Assembly: GCA_022376925.1 (NCBI GenBank)
Contig: JAIOJX010000032.1
Coordinates: 118,211,979 to 118,275,978, forward strand
Direction of reading: 5' to 3'
Length of the DNA: 64,000 nt
Origin: Tragulus kanchil
Lineage: Eukaryota; Chordata; Mammalia; Artiodactyla; Tragulidae
Both the position numbers and the translations under genes were made by a program. The notes beneath the pieces were generated by a model, which saw only the letters and a program-made list of their open reading frames with translations, did not search any database and had not been told where the DNA came from. Positions 34,176-45,372 of this stretch are shown piece by piece. Each line of letters starts with the position of its first letter. Within the stretch, counting starts at the first letter, position 1.

Positions 34176-36650
34176 CAAATAAAGCTATAGGAGGTGATGG
34201 AATCCCAGCTGAGTTATTCCAAATCCTAAAAGATGATGCTATTAAAGGGTTGCACTCAATATGCCAACAAATTTGGAAAACTCAGTAGTGGACACAGGCC
34301 TGGAAAATGTCAGTTTTCATTCCAATCCCAAAGGAGGGCAGTGCCAAAGAATGTCCAAAATACCATACAATTGCACTTGTTTCGCATATTAACAAAGTAT
34401 TGCTCAAAATCCTTTAAGTTAGGCTTCAACAGTATGCGAACCAAGAAATTCCAAATGAACAAGCTGGATTTAGAAAAGACAGAGGAACCAGAGATTAAGT
34501 TGCCAACATCTGTTGGATCATGGAAAAAGCAAAGGAGGTTCAGAAAAACATCTACTTCTGTGTCATTGACTATGCAAAACCTTTGACTGGGTGGATCACA
34601 ACAAACTATGGAAAATCCTTAAAGAGATGGGAATACCAGACCACCTTACCTGTCTCTTGAGAAACATGAATGCAGTTTAAGAAGCAATAGTTAAAACTGG
34701 ACATGGAACAATGGACTGGTTCCAAATTGGGAAAGGAGTACACCAAGGCTGTAAATTGTCACCCTGTGTATTTAACCTATATGCAGAGCATATTGTGCAA
34801 AATGCTGGGCTGGATGAAGCACAAAGCTGGAATCAAGATTGTGGGGGGAAATATCAATAACTTCAGACAGGCAGATGATACCACTTGAATGGCAGAAAGT
34901 GGAACTAAAGAGCCTCCTGAAGAAGGTGAAAAAGAAGAGTGAAAAAGTTGGCTTGAAACTCAACATTAGACTCTTCTCCTTGAAAGGAAAGCTCTGACAA
35001 ATCTAGACAGCATACTAAAAAGCAGAGGCATCACTGTTGACAAGGGTCTGTATAGTCAAAGTTATGGTTCTTCCAGTAGTCATGTATGGATGGCAAAGAT
35101 GCTAGAGTTAAAACCGGACATATCAAGTGAACATTTCATGCAAGGATAAGCATCATAAAAGACCTAACAGAAGCAGATAAGATTAAGAAATGGTGACAGG
35201 AATACTCAGAAGAACTATACAAAAAGGGTCTTAATGACACAGACAACCATGATGGTGTAGTCACTCACCTAGAGCCAGACATCCTGGAGTGTGAAGTCAA
35301 GTGGGCCTTAGGAGGCATTACTACAAATAAAGCTATAGGAGGTGATGGAATCCCAGCTGAGTTATTCCAAATCCTAAAAGATGATGCTATTAAAGGGTTG
35401 CACTCAATATGCCAACAAATTTGGAAAACTCAGTAGTGGACACAGGCCTGGAAAATGTCAGTTTTCATTCCAATCCCAAAGGAGGGCAGTGCCAAAGAAT
35501 GTCCAAAATACCATACAATTGCACTTGTTTCGCATATTAACAAAGTATTGCTCAAAATCCTTTAAGTTAGGCTTCAACAGTATGCGAACCAAGAAATTCC
35601 AAATGAACAAGCTGGATTTAGAAAAGACAGAGGAACCAGAGATTAAGTTGCCAACATCTGTTGGATCATGGAAAAAGCAAAGGAGGTTCAGAAAAACATC
35701 TACTTCTGTGTCATTGACTATGCAAAACCTTTGACTGGGTGGATCACAACAAACTATGGAAAATCCTTAAAGAGATGGGAATACCAGACCACCTTACCTG
35801 TCTCTTGAGAAACATGAATGCAGTTTAAGAAGCAATAGTTAAAACTGGACATGGAACAATGGACTGGTTCCAAATTGGGAAAGGAGTACACCAAGGCTGT
35901 AAATTGTCACCCTGTGTATTTAACCTATATGCAGAGCATATTGTGCAAAATGCTGGGCTGGATGAAGCACAAAGCTGGAATCAAGATTGTGGGGGGAAAT
36001 ATCAATAACTTCAGACAGGCAGATGATACCACTTGAATGGCAGAAAGTGGAACTAAAGAGCCTCCTGAAGAAGGTGAAAAAGAAGAGTGAAAAAGTTGGC
36101 TTGAAACTCAACATTAGACTCTTCTCCTTGAAAGGAAAGCTCTGACAAATCTAGACAGCATACTAAAAAGCAGAGGCATCACTGTTGACAAGGGTCTGTA
36201 TAGTCAAAGTTATGGTTCTTCCAGTAGTCATGTATGGATGCAAGTGTTCATAAAGAAGGTGGAGCTCTGAAAAACTGATGTTTCCAAATTATGTGCTGAA
36301 GAAGACTCTTGAGAGTCCCTTGGACAGCAAGGAAATCAAACCAGTCTATCTTAAAGGAAATCAACCTGAATATTCATTGGAAGGACTGTTGCTGAAGCTG
36401 AAGCTCCACTACTTTGGCCACCTGATGTGAAGAGCCTACTCATTGGGAAAGACCCTGGTACTGGGAAAGATCGAAGCCAAAAGGAGAAAGGAGCATCAGA
36501 GGATGAGATGGTTAGATAGCATCACTGACTCACTGGACATGAATCTGAGCAAACTCTAGGAGACAGTGGCAGATGGATGAGTCTGGTAAGTTTCAGTCCA
36601 TGGAGTCACAGAGTTGGATATGTCTTAATGACTGAACAACCCCAACAAAG
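32058..36650 (+). pseudogene. Decayed BovB (RTE) LINE, endonuclease/reverse-transcriptase remnant
   Basis: Long plus-strand BovB with recognisable segments in order. First the endonuclease end ('CNPKWISSIKSAKTKPEADLAQIHELLLAKF'-type sequence near 32410-32510), then the linker, then reverse transcriptase: the 'catggaaaaagcaaa...gactatgcaaaacctttgac' block at about 34520-34590 and the Ala-Asp-Asp codons of the catalytic box at 34871-34879 (Gln replaces the usual Tyr before Ala). A 3' end at 36240-36640 closes the element. Frames are broken throughout: in the FD motif region a base is lost ('gcaaaacctttgac'), there are in-frame stops, and ~150 bp seems missing after 34970. Duplications D11 and D12 inflate its length. 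It cannot encode an active protein. Confidence 0.9.
33947..36240 (+). repeat. Tandem direct duplication D12, unit ~1148-1163 bp
   Basis: Copy A 33947-35109 and copy B 35110-36240. Copy B has a 15-bp deletion near 35157 (aaaggacagaaatgataag region). Copy A ends with 17 bases ('gcaaagatgctagagtt') absent from copy B. Confidence 0.95.
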
Positions 36651-37356
36651 GCAGATATAGAAATGAGAAGAAGCAAAGACAGGCTTGTCTTTAGTGGGAT
36701 ATACCAGTAACTGGACGGGTGGGACAACATGACAGAATGGGTTCAGGATACCTGGTTCTCAATCCTCATGACTTTCCACAGCTATTTCTGACACTAAGCC
36801 TTAGTCTCTTCACCTCTGAAATGGACATTTTGGAAGGCAATAGCCAAGAACTGTCCAGTTCTGACATTCTTTTTCTATGAAGGGCCTAAGTAAAGTTCAA
36901 ATAAGACCAGCAGAGCAGCTAAAACTTGGGTCCTGGCACTAGCCCCCTAGCTGCACTTGTCTAGCATGCCCTGACATGAAGGCCTGAATTAAGGGACCAA
37001 ATTCCATGACTCTTCTGTAGTTTTAGTTGCCCCCAAATCTTAGGATTCCTTTGGGATGCATGCAGCCCTTCTTTATCTATCCAGATTTCTCCCTCCTTGC
37101 TTAATCTTCTCCTGAAGAATGGTATCCCTTAGGATTAAGAAGCTCCTGAAGTGACATCAGGATCTATTTGATTGCACCCTTAGGGAGTTTTTGATCTCCT
37201 GTACCCATGGGCCTCATTAATACACCAACTATGTATTTCCCAGGGAGCTGCTGAGATGTGACACCTTCTGGAAGTAGCTAAAACAGGACTCCCTTATAGA
37301 CCAGATATGGATATTGGGTCTACCTAAGACAGTTGTGGGACAATGGTGTGCTCTGG
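36651..37356. other. Intergenic, no gene seen
   Basis: Unique-looking sequence after BovB. 36760-36880 has a weak MIR-like flavour ('acactaagccttagtctcttcacctctgaaatgg'). Confidence 0.45.
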
Positions 37357-37709
37357 ACCTGGGTTGAGGATGGAAGGACAGGTAATGGCCATGGAAGGGA
37401 AAACCAGAAGCCCAGGAAGGGTACTTCTACCAGATTACTGTCCACCACCACCCTGACAGAGTCCCTGGCAGAGGGCACAGAAGCAGTAGAGCCCAGTGAA
37501 GAGCGGTCTTTGGAGAAAGATCTGGGTTGTGTTCTTTAGTACTGTGCAACATCAGGAGAGCCACCTTGTTTCCCAATTTCCTTTTTTCTAAAAATTCATA
37601 ATTTTTGAAAAAGACTTGTTATGGGATAAGATACAACTACTAATCACTACTCATTCTAGAACACTAACTATTCTGCAGGCATAGGGTTTAGCCTTTTAAC
37701 CTGTGCTGT

Positions 37710-37870
37710 CTCAGTTAATCATTAGGATAATCCTTTGAGATAAGTAGTATCAATATCACAGGTTTCTAGAAGAGGATATAGACAGACACAATTTAGACAA
37801 CTCTCCCAAGGTCACTCTACTAATCAGTGATGGAGTCAGTACTCAAACCCAAGTCTGATTCTAGTGCCAT
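37710..37870 (-). mobile_element. MIR SINE (copy 1)
   Basis: Reverse MIR: 'gaagaggatatagacagac', 'cccaaggtcactctactaatcagtg' and 'aacccaagtctgattctagtgcc'. Second copy about 38812-38972. A short Bov-tA-like scrap ('cagttgctcagtcatgagcaac') follows. Confidence 0.75.
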
Positions 37871-38248
37871 GTGTACTGCGCTCAGTTGCTCAGTCATGAG
37901 CAACTCTTGGGACCCCATGACCTCTAAGGCCATACTCTTAATCATTTTCTTATCTTGGATATAAACTACTGGGCCCACAATAAGCACTTAATGGGTTCTG
38001 TCTCTGCCTCATCCTCTACCTAATGACATGTCTAGTTGCACAGACTAAGACTGGAAGAGAAGCACATTTGAGGAAGGTAATATAAGTACTGCTTATGTGT
38101 TCTTAATTTCATTTTTCCTGTTTTCCTTATAATTTTGTTCAATTCAGTTACCAAATTGTTAAGAGGATTTTGGTTATTCTGGGCGTGGATTACCCAGGTA
38201 GATGTTACCGAGAAAGATGTCGAAAATAATTTTGAAATAGAAAGTGAT

Positions 38249-38458
38249 TTGCAGGGATCTTCCGCAGAAAGGGAAGGCAGCGGGATTGCCCCGCCAAACC
38301 GGGAGATCTCGGAAAGAGATGGGCCTTGCTGCCGTGCCCCCTCCAGCCCGCTGGTGCATGCCAGGGACAATCAGACACGGCAGGGGTTCTGTCAGAGCAG
38401 TTCCGGTTTATTAGAGTAAACTAAAAGTTTTATAGGCAAACGAAGGGGTTTGCAAGGA
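38249..38458 (-). mobile_element. Solo LTR, partial copy
   Basis: First part (in + orientation) of the LTR described at 39351, cut at the D13 junction. A piece of the same insertion. Confidence 0.82.
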
Positions 38459-39350
38459 ACCTGGGTTGAGGATGGAAGGACAGGTAATGGCCATGGAAGG
38501 GAAAACCAGAAGCCCAGGAAGGGTACTTCTACCAGATTACTGTCCACCACCACCCTGACAGAGTCCCTGGCAGAGGGCACAGAAGCAGTAGAGCCCAGTG
38601 AAGAGCGGTCTTTGGAGAAAGATCTGGGTTGTGTTCTTTAGTACTGTGCAACATCAGGAGAGCCACCTTGTTTCCCAATTTCCTTTTTTCTAAAAATTCA
38701 TAATTTTTGAAAAAGACTTGTTATGGGATAAGATACAACTACTAATCACTACTCATTCTAGAACACTAACTATTCTGCAGGCATAGGGTTTAGCCTTTTA
38801 ACCTGTGCTGTCTCAGTTAATCATTAGGATAATCCTTTGAGATAAGTAGTATCAATATCACAGGTTTCTAGAAGAGGATATAGACAGACACAATTTAGAC
38901 AACTCTCCCAAGGTCACTCTACTAATCAGTGATGGAGTCAGTACTCAAACCCAAGTCTGATTCTAGTGCCATGTGTACTGCGCTCAGTTGCTCAGTCATG
39001 AGCAACTCTTGGGACCCCATGACCTCTAAGGCCATACTCTTAATCATTTTCTTATCTTGGATATAAACTACTGGGCCCACAATAAGCACTTAATGGGTTC
39101 TGTCTCTGCCTCATCCTCTACCTAATGACATGTCTAGTTGCACAGACTAAGACTGGAAGAGAAGCACATTTGAGGAAGGTAATATAAGTACTGCTTATGT
39201 GTTCTTAATTTCATTTTTCCTGTTTTCCTTATAATTTTGTTCAATTCAGTTACCAAATTGTTAAGAGGATTTTGGTTATTCTGGGCGTGGATTACCCAGG
39301 TAGATGTTACCGAGAAAGATGTCGAAAATAATTTTGAAATAGAAAGTGAT

Positions 39351-39809
39351 TTGCAGGGATCTTCCGCAGAAAGGGAAGGCAGCGGGATTGCCCCCGGCCA
39401 AACCGGGAGATCTCGGAAAGAGATGGGCCTTGCTGCCGTGCCCCCTCCAGCCCGCTGGTGCATGCCAGGGACAATCAGACACGGCAGGGGTTCTGTCAGA
39501 GCAGTTCCGGTTTATTAGAGTAAACTAACAGTTTTTATAGGCAAACGAAGGGGGGTTTGCAAGGAACTTCCTATAGTTATACCAATCAAGCTAAAAGTCG
39601 AGCAATCCCGTATCTACATTGCAATAGGAACTCACGGTGAGCCTGCATTGCCCAGAGCGGGGAAACCAGGAGGATCAATCAGAAGTTTTGACAATGGATC
39701 TTAGATCATGCCCTGTCTCTTCCTGTAGGCATCCTTTTAGCACCAACTGCAAATATGTGCGTAAGCTTCCTTATGCTTGCAAAAGCCCTCTTTCCTTCAG
39801 GGCCCCACA
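39351..39809 (-). mobile_element. Solo endogenous-retrovirus LTR (copy 1)
   Basis: About 459-bp element on the minus strand. It starts tgtggggccctg (+ end at 39809) and has an AATAAA polyadenylation signal in 'ctctaataaaccgg' (+ about 39510) with GC-rich downstream U5-like sequence. It ends ...ccctgca. (a)gtgat at 39345-39350 and 39810-39814 flanks it as a 5-6 bp target duplication. No internal retroviral genes adjoin it, so it is a solo LTR left by recombination. The class is not certain; the TSD length and TGTGGGG start suggest a class II-type LTR. Confidence 0.78.
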
Positions 39810-40239
39810 GTGATGGAAACCATCAAACTGGAAATCAGTTCATTCTTGAAACAAGTTCAGTCTTACACCATTGGCATAAGTTCATAAAGTCATTAAGCTG
39901 ACATTTATTAGCCTTTACCCATACCCTGTGCTAAGAACTGGAGATAGAAAGGTAAAATATGGTTTTCCATTTTTAAGGAATCCTACAAATTGGTGTATGT
40001 ATGGGTATAGGAACTAATAAAAGCATATTAAAGTTGTTATCACAGCCCAAGGGAAGAAGAAGTTATGGTGGGACTCACAGCATACTTCCATAATTAGAAC
40101 TTTACCACTAAGAGGAAAACAGGGGAGGACATTTCACCTGGAGAGTAATTTAATATTAGTAGTAACAATAATTGATGCTTCTCGCTATAGTGTCATATAT
40201 ACTTAAAATGTCATTTGATCTTCACAAAACCTTCAAGTT

Positions 40240-40330
40240 ATATGTTATTATCCCAGTTTTACAGATGATGAAATGGATTTAAATGAGATTAATGACTTTC
40301 TCTGGGTTGCGCTGTTGGTAAGTGGTAGAG
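40240..40330 (-). mobile_element. MIR SINE (copy 1)
   Basis: 'ttatcccagttttacagatgatgaaa' then 'gttggtaagtggtagag' is the reverse MIR core. Second copy 41455-41545. Confidence 0.8.
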
Positions 40331-40565
40331 CTCTACCTAATGACATGTCTAGTTGCACAGACTAAGACTGGAAGAGAAGCACATTTGAGGAAGGTAATAT
40401 AAGTACTGCTTATGTGTTCTTAATTTCATTTTTCCTGTTTTCCTTATAATTTTGTTCAATTCAGTTACCAAATTGTTAAGAGGATTTTGGTTATTCTGGG
40501 CGTGGATTACCCAGGTAGATGTTACCGAGAAAGATGTCGAAAATAATTTTGAAATAGAAAGTGAT

Positions 40566-41024
40566 TTGCAGGGATCTTCCGCAGAAAGGGAAGGCAGCGG
40601 GATTGCCCCCGGCCAAACCGGGAGATCTCGGAAAGAGATGGGCCTTGCTGCCGTGCCCCCTCCAGCCCGCTGGTGCATGCCAGGGACAATCAGACACGGC
40701 AGGGGTTCTGTCAGAGCAGTTCCGGTTTATTAGAGTAAACTAACAGTTTTTATAGGCAAACGAAGGGGGGTTTGCAAGGAACTTCCTATAGTTATACCAA
40801 TCAAGCTAAAAGTCGAGCAATCCCGTATCTACATTGCAATAGGAACTCACGGTGAGCCTGCATTGCCCAGAGCGGGGAAACCAGGAGGATCAATCAGAAG
40901 TTTTGACAATGGATCTTAGATCATGCCCTGTCTCTTCCTGTAGGCATCCTTTTAGCACCAACTGCAAATATGTGCGTAAGCTTCCTTATGCTTGCAAAAG
41001 CCCTCTTTCCTTCAGGGCCCCACA
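40566..41024 (-). mobile_element. Solo endogenous-retrovirus LTR (copy 2)
   Basis: Second complete copy of the 39351-39809 LTR with the same flanks, produced by D14. Not a separate insertion. Confidence 0.8.
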
Positions 41025-41934
41025 GTGATGGAAACCATCAAACTGGAAATCAGTTCATTCTTGAAACAAGTTCAGTCTTACACCATTGGCATAAGTTCAT
41101 AAAGTCATTAAGCTGACATTTATTAGCCTTTACCCATACCCTGTGCTAAGAACTGGAGATAGAAAGGTAAAATATGGTTTTCCATTTTTAAGGAATCCTA
41201 CAAATTGGTGTATGTATGGGTATAGGAACTAATAAAAGCATATTAAAGTTGTTATCACAGCCCAAGGGAAGAAGAAGTTATGGTGGGACTCACAGCATAC
41301 TTCCATAATTAGAACTTTACCACTAAGAGGAAAACAGGGGAGGACATTTCACCTGGAGAGTAATTTAATATTAGTAGTAACAATAATTGATGCTTCTCGC
41401 TATAGTGTCATATATACTTAAAATGTCATTTGATCTTCACAAAACCTTCAAGTTATATGTTATTATCCCAGTTTTACAGATGATGAAATGGATTTAAATG
41501 AGATTAATGACTTTCTCTGGGTTGCGCTGTTGGTAAGTGGTAGAGCTGGACACAAACCAAATATGACTCCAGCAAAAATAAGACACTTAGAAACCTTTAG
41601 TTATTTTTTGAAATTTTACATTATGATTGACTAATACAGTATTCTCATTTTCTTTCAGGTTGCCTTGATTCTCGTTATTAACATAGAATTTTGTTTTGAC
41701 TCTAGATTCTGAGGTTGGGTACATAGTGAGAAGCCACTCTTAAAATTAGAGATTCTCTGAATCTTGGTGTCATTGAGCTTTATAATCTTAGGATGTTTAT
41801 AGCAAAATTGACTTTTAACGTCCCTTTTCTGATCATCCTGTAGATGATGAGAAGTGATTTTTTTTTTTAAGGAATATATGTTTTAAAGGGAACCAGCAGT
41901 ATTTGCTGATGTTTTGCATGTGGGGTATGGGAGA

Positions 41935-42100
41935 AAGAGACGGTTCAGAGTTGTTTTTTACTGTAACCACAAAACAATCGAATTGCCATTAACTGAGCTG
42001 AGAATGACTGAGAAGAGTAGGTTTATGGGGACTGGAAGTGGATTTTAGAAAATGTTAATTTTAATATGCTTATTGGATGTCCAAATAAAAATAGATGTTA
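41935..42100 (+). mobile_element. Ancient repeat (copy 1), unassigned family
   Basis: Contains 'gccattaactgagctgagaatgactgagaagag' and 'gcttattggatgtccaaat', shared in inverted orientation with 31909-32056. Second copy 43034-43199. Related-looking sequence occurs at about 51950-52310. Confidence 0.65.
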
Positions 42101-42183
42101 GCTAGGCAACTGAATATGAATGAATTAAGAGAAGAGGTCCAAGATGGAGGCTAAGTTCAGATCAATCAGCCTAGAAAATAATT

Positions 42184-42370
42184 TGCACAGTCATGTCCAA
42201 CTCTTTGTGACCCCATGGACTGTAGCTCCCCAGGCTCATCTGTCCATGGGATTCTCCAGGCAAGAATAATGGAGTGGGTAGTGTATCCCTTCTCCAGAGG
42301 ATCTTCCAGACCCAGGTATTGCACCAGGGTCTCCTGCATTGCAGACGATTCTTTACTAGCTGAGTTACAG
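42184..42370 (-). mobile_element. Bov-tA SINE (copy 1)
   Basis: Reverse Bov-tA from 'gcacagtcatgtccaactc' to 'tactagctgagttacagg'. Second copy 43283-43469 through D15. Confidence 0.9.
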
Positions 42371-42376
42371 GAGTAT

Positions 42377-42688
42377 TTAAAGCCTAGGTCATATGGTTAA
42401 TTAGAGTGAGGATTCCAATTCATATCCTGCTAACTCCCATACTCCTGCAGACAGCCTCTAATGTGAGTATTAATATCATTTTAAAGCCTAGGTCATATGG
42501 TTAATTAGAGTGAGGATTCCAATTCATATCCTGCTAACTCCCATACTCCTGCAGACAGCCTCTAATGTGAGTATTAATATCATTTTAAAGCCTAGGTCAT
42601 ATAGTTAATTAGAGTGAGAATTCCAATTCATATCCTGCTAACTCCCATACTCCTGCAGACAGCCTCTAATGTGAGTATTAATATCATT
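42377..42688 (+). repeat. 104-bp tandem repeat, 3 units
   Basis: Units start at 42377, 42481 and 42585 with 'ttaaagcctaggtcatat'. Unit 3 differs by tatggtt to tatagtt and gaggatt to gagaatt. Repeated again at 43476-43787 because of D15. Confidence 0.97.
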
Positions 42689-44027
42689 TTTTCTCATCAT
42701 CCAAGCCTGAGTTTTGTCCATGGCCTTGTGTGCTATTATTTTAACACAAACTGGCAGCTATTGGCCTGTCAGTATTTCAAATGTTGAACTTCTGATCCAA
42801 AGTTTTGAAATTATCTATGAAAAACACCTGATCATTTGCAATACAATGCAATATGCACCATCTGCCCTCTAAAAGTGTTTATAATCTTAGGATGTTTATA
42901 GCAAAATTGACTTTTAACGTCCCTTTTCTGATCATCCTGTAGATGATGAGAAGTGATTTTTTTTTTTAAGGAATATATGTTTTAAAGGGAACCAGCAGTA
43001 TTTGCTGATGTTTTGCATGTGGGGTATGGGAGAAAGAGACGGTTCAGAGTTGTTTTTTACTGTAACCACAAAACAATCGAATTGCCATTAACTGAGCTGA
43101 GAATGACTGAGAAGAGTAGGTTTATGGGGACTGGAAGTGGATTTTAGAAAATGTTAATTTTAATATGCTTATTGGATGTCCAAATAAAAATAGATGTTAG
43201 CTAGGCAACTGAATATGAATGAATTAAGAGAAGAGGTCCAAGATGGAGGCTAAGTTCAGATCAATCAGCCTAGAAAATAATTTGCACAGTCATGTCCAAC
43301 TCTTTGTGACCCCATGGACTGTAGCTCCCCAGGCTCATCTGTCCATGGGATTCTCCAGGCAAGAATAATGGAGTGGGTAGTGTATCCCTTCTCCAGAGGA
43401 TCTTCCAGACCCAGGTATTGCACCAGGGTCTCCTGCATTGCAGACGATTCTTTACTAGCTGAGTTACAGGAGTATTTAAAGCCTAGGTCATATGGTTAAT
43501 TAGAGTGAGGATTCCAATTCATATCCTGCTAACTCCCATACTCCTGCAGACAGCCTCTAATGTGAGTATTAATATCATTTTAAAGCCTAGGTCATATGGT
43601 TAATTAGAGTGAGGATTCCAATTCATATCCTGCTAACTCCCATACTCCTGCAGACAGCCTCTAATGTGAGTATTAATATCATTTTAAAGCCTAGGTCATA
43701 TAGTTAATTAGAGTGAGAATTCCAATTCATATCCTGCTAACTCCCATACTCCTGCAGACAGCCTCTAATGTGAGTATTAATATCATTTTTTCTCATCATC
43801 CAAGCCTGAGTTTTGTCCATGGCCTTGTGTGCTATTATTTTAACACAAACTGGCAGCTATTGGCCTGTCAGTATTTCAAATGTTGAACTTCTGATCCAAA
43901 GTTTTGAAATTATCTATGAAAAACACCTGATCATTTGCAATACAATGCAATATGCACTTTCTGCCCTCTAAAAGTGTTGATACACAGGTTAGTTTTCTCT
44001 CTCAATGTCACCTAAAGCAAGCCTATT

Positions 44028-44250
44028 TCCTGTCTGTGTGTGCTAAGTCACTCAGTCGTGTCTGACTCTTTGCAATCCCATGGACTGAAGCTCTCCAGGC
44101 TCCTCTGTCCATGGGACTTTCCAGACAGGCATACTGGAATGGGTTGCCGTGCTCTCCTCCGGGGGAATCTTCCTGACCCAGAGATTAAACCTGGGTCTCC
44201 TGCACTGCAGGCAGATTGTTTACCAGTCTGAGGCACCAGGAAAGCCTGCT
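44028..44250 (-). mobile_element. Bov-tA SINE
   Basis: Reverse Bov-tA: 'gtcactcagtcgtgtctgac', 'ggcatactggaatgggttgcc', 'gcactgcaggcagattg' and a degraded head 'gcaccaggaaagcc'. Confidence 0.93.
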
Positions 44251-44284
44251 AAACCCTGCATGAAGTTGGTGTGAAAGACACATT

Positions 44285-44460
44285 TGGGACTTGGAGTTTG
44301 AGTCCTGGCTCCATTATTTACTCTCTCCAACCTTGGATAGATGATTTTATGAAAAGCATGTAGTGATACTGACCTCACGGAGTTGTGGTGATAATCAAAT
44401 GAGATCAAAACATTATTTGAGATCTGGAAAAGGTGCATACCCAGCAATAACTGTTCTGTT
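44285..44460 (+). mobile_element. MIR SINE
   Basis: 'gagtttgagtcctggctccattatttact' and 'gatactgacctcacggagttgtggtgataatcaaatgag' match the forward MIR pattern. Confidence 0.82.
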
Positions 44461-45318
44461 GCAAAAGAACTAAAAGAAAAGGACTGATAAGTATCGTTCT
44501 GTTGTCCAGGTCTGCCAAAATAAGATCTAGGATTGAGTTCAAATCACACTGAAGATCCATTCTCACTCACTATTCAACTCTCTCCTGTGACCAACATGGC
44601 TGTGGAAGAGTCCTCACTCGTTTTCAAGAAAAGCTTCCAGACACATAGGCACCTATTTCCCAGGTAAATATGCTTCATTTGCTTGAGAAATGCCAGGAGC
44701 ACAGGCATGTTCTCTAGGTTTCAATTCTTGAATCTCTGACTGTCTACGTCAATTTGCCTTTATAATTGTAACGACTGCAGGTAAGGCTGGAATGGTGGGA
44801 ACAAGGGAATAAAAACTCTAAGGGAAATATTTCTTTTCCCAAAAAGCTTCTTTGAAACCCCCCCCCTTTTCTAAAAATTTATGGTATGTGGGTTTTCAAA
44901 GGTACAACATCAGAGAGGAAGACACAGGCAAGAAGCAAGGGGTTTTGTTTGTTTCGCATTTACACTACCGTTGGGAGCACCTGTTTATCTTGACATTTAA
45001 AAGAATGACTTCAGGAACTGTAGAGTGCTCTACAATTTACTGGTTTACTGTAAAACATTTTATATTTTCCTAGTCTCCTTACTTTAGTTTATGGGATGTG
45101 CATATGTGTGTTCTTCAAAATAAGATTTGTATCATGTACAGTTTCTTCCGTAGGGCCCTTGGAATTTTATTAAAGTTAATTACACAGATCAAAAACATTT
45201 CTAGAATCCCTACCAACTTCCTAGAGCAATGTTAAGCCAATTTGGATAGAATGTTCTCTGGCATGGAGATGTATGTCTTGGTTTGATTGCTTAGTTCTGA
45301 AACGCCTTCAGTCCCTGC
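44461..45318. other. Upstream region of OR-B, no gene seen
   Basis: Single-copy sequence. A poly-C run lies near 44858. This may hold the OR-B upstream exon and promoter, but I cannot define them. No coding frame with a recognisable family. Confidence 0.4.
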
Positions 45319-45320
45319 AG
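45319..45320 (+). other. Putative 3' splice site before OR-B
   Basis: 'cttcagtccctgcag' ends in CAG 52 nt before the ATG of OR-B, a plausible acceptor for a non-coding upstream exon. Confidence 0.4.
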
Positions 45321-45372
45321 CTGTAGATCTTACGTGACATTCTCTCCCTGAGACTGCAAGGCATTTAGGAAT

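Larger units (their letters stand above)
37357..39560 (+). repeat. Tandem direct duplication D13, unit ~1102 bp
   Basis: Copy A 37357-38458 and copy B 38459-39560. Copy A ends inside the LTR. Homopolymer differences near the end (gaagggg versus gaagggggg; tttta versus ttttta; cccc versus ccccc) are the main changes. Confidence 0.95.
39116..41545 (+). repeat. Tandem direct duplication D14, unit ~1215 bp
   Basis: Copy A 39116-40330 and copy B 40331-41545. The breakpoint falls within a MIR, with only ct in common. Together with D13, the block 39116-39560 exists three times. Confidence 0.95.
41779..43976 (+). repeat. Tandem direct duplication D15, unit ~1099 bp
   Basis: Copy A 41779-42877 and copy B 42878-43976. 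Copies match almost perfectly over more than 1 kb, including the internal 104-bp triplicate. 'gtgtt' adjoins the breakpoint. Confidence 0.95.

Noticed and set aside
34233..34586. 117-codon frame repeated at 35381-35734
   Set aside because: Out-of-frame reading of BovB reverse-transcriptase sequence, duplicated by D12.
39351..41024. Paired LTRs as a provirus
   Set aside because: The DNA between the two LTR copies is host flank that is itself duplicated; no retroviral internal region is present.
42377..42688. CRISPR-like or satellite array
   Set aside because: Units are directly adjacent with no spacers, only three units, and the host is a mammal.
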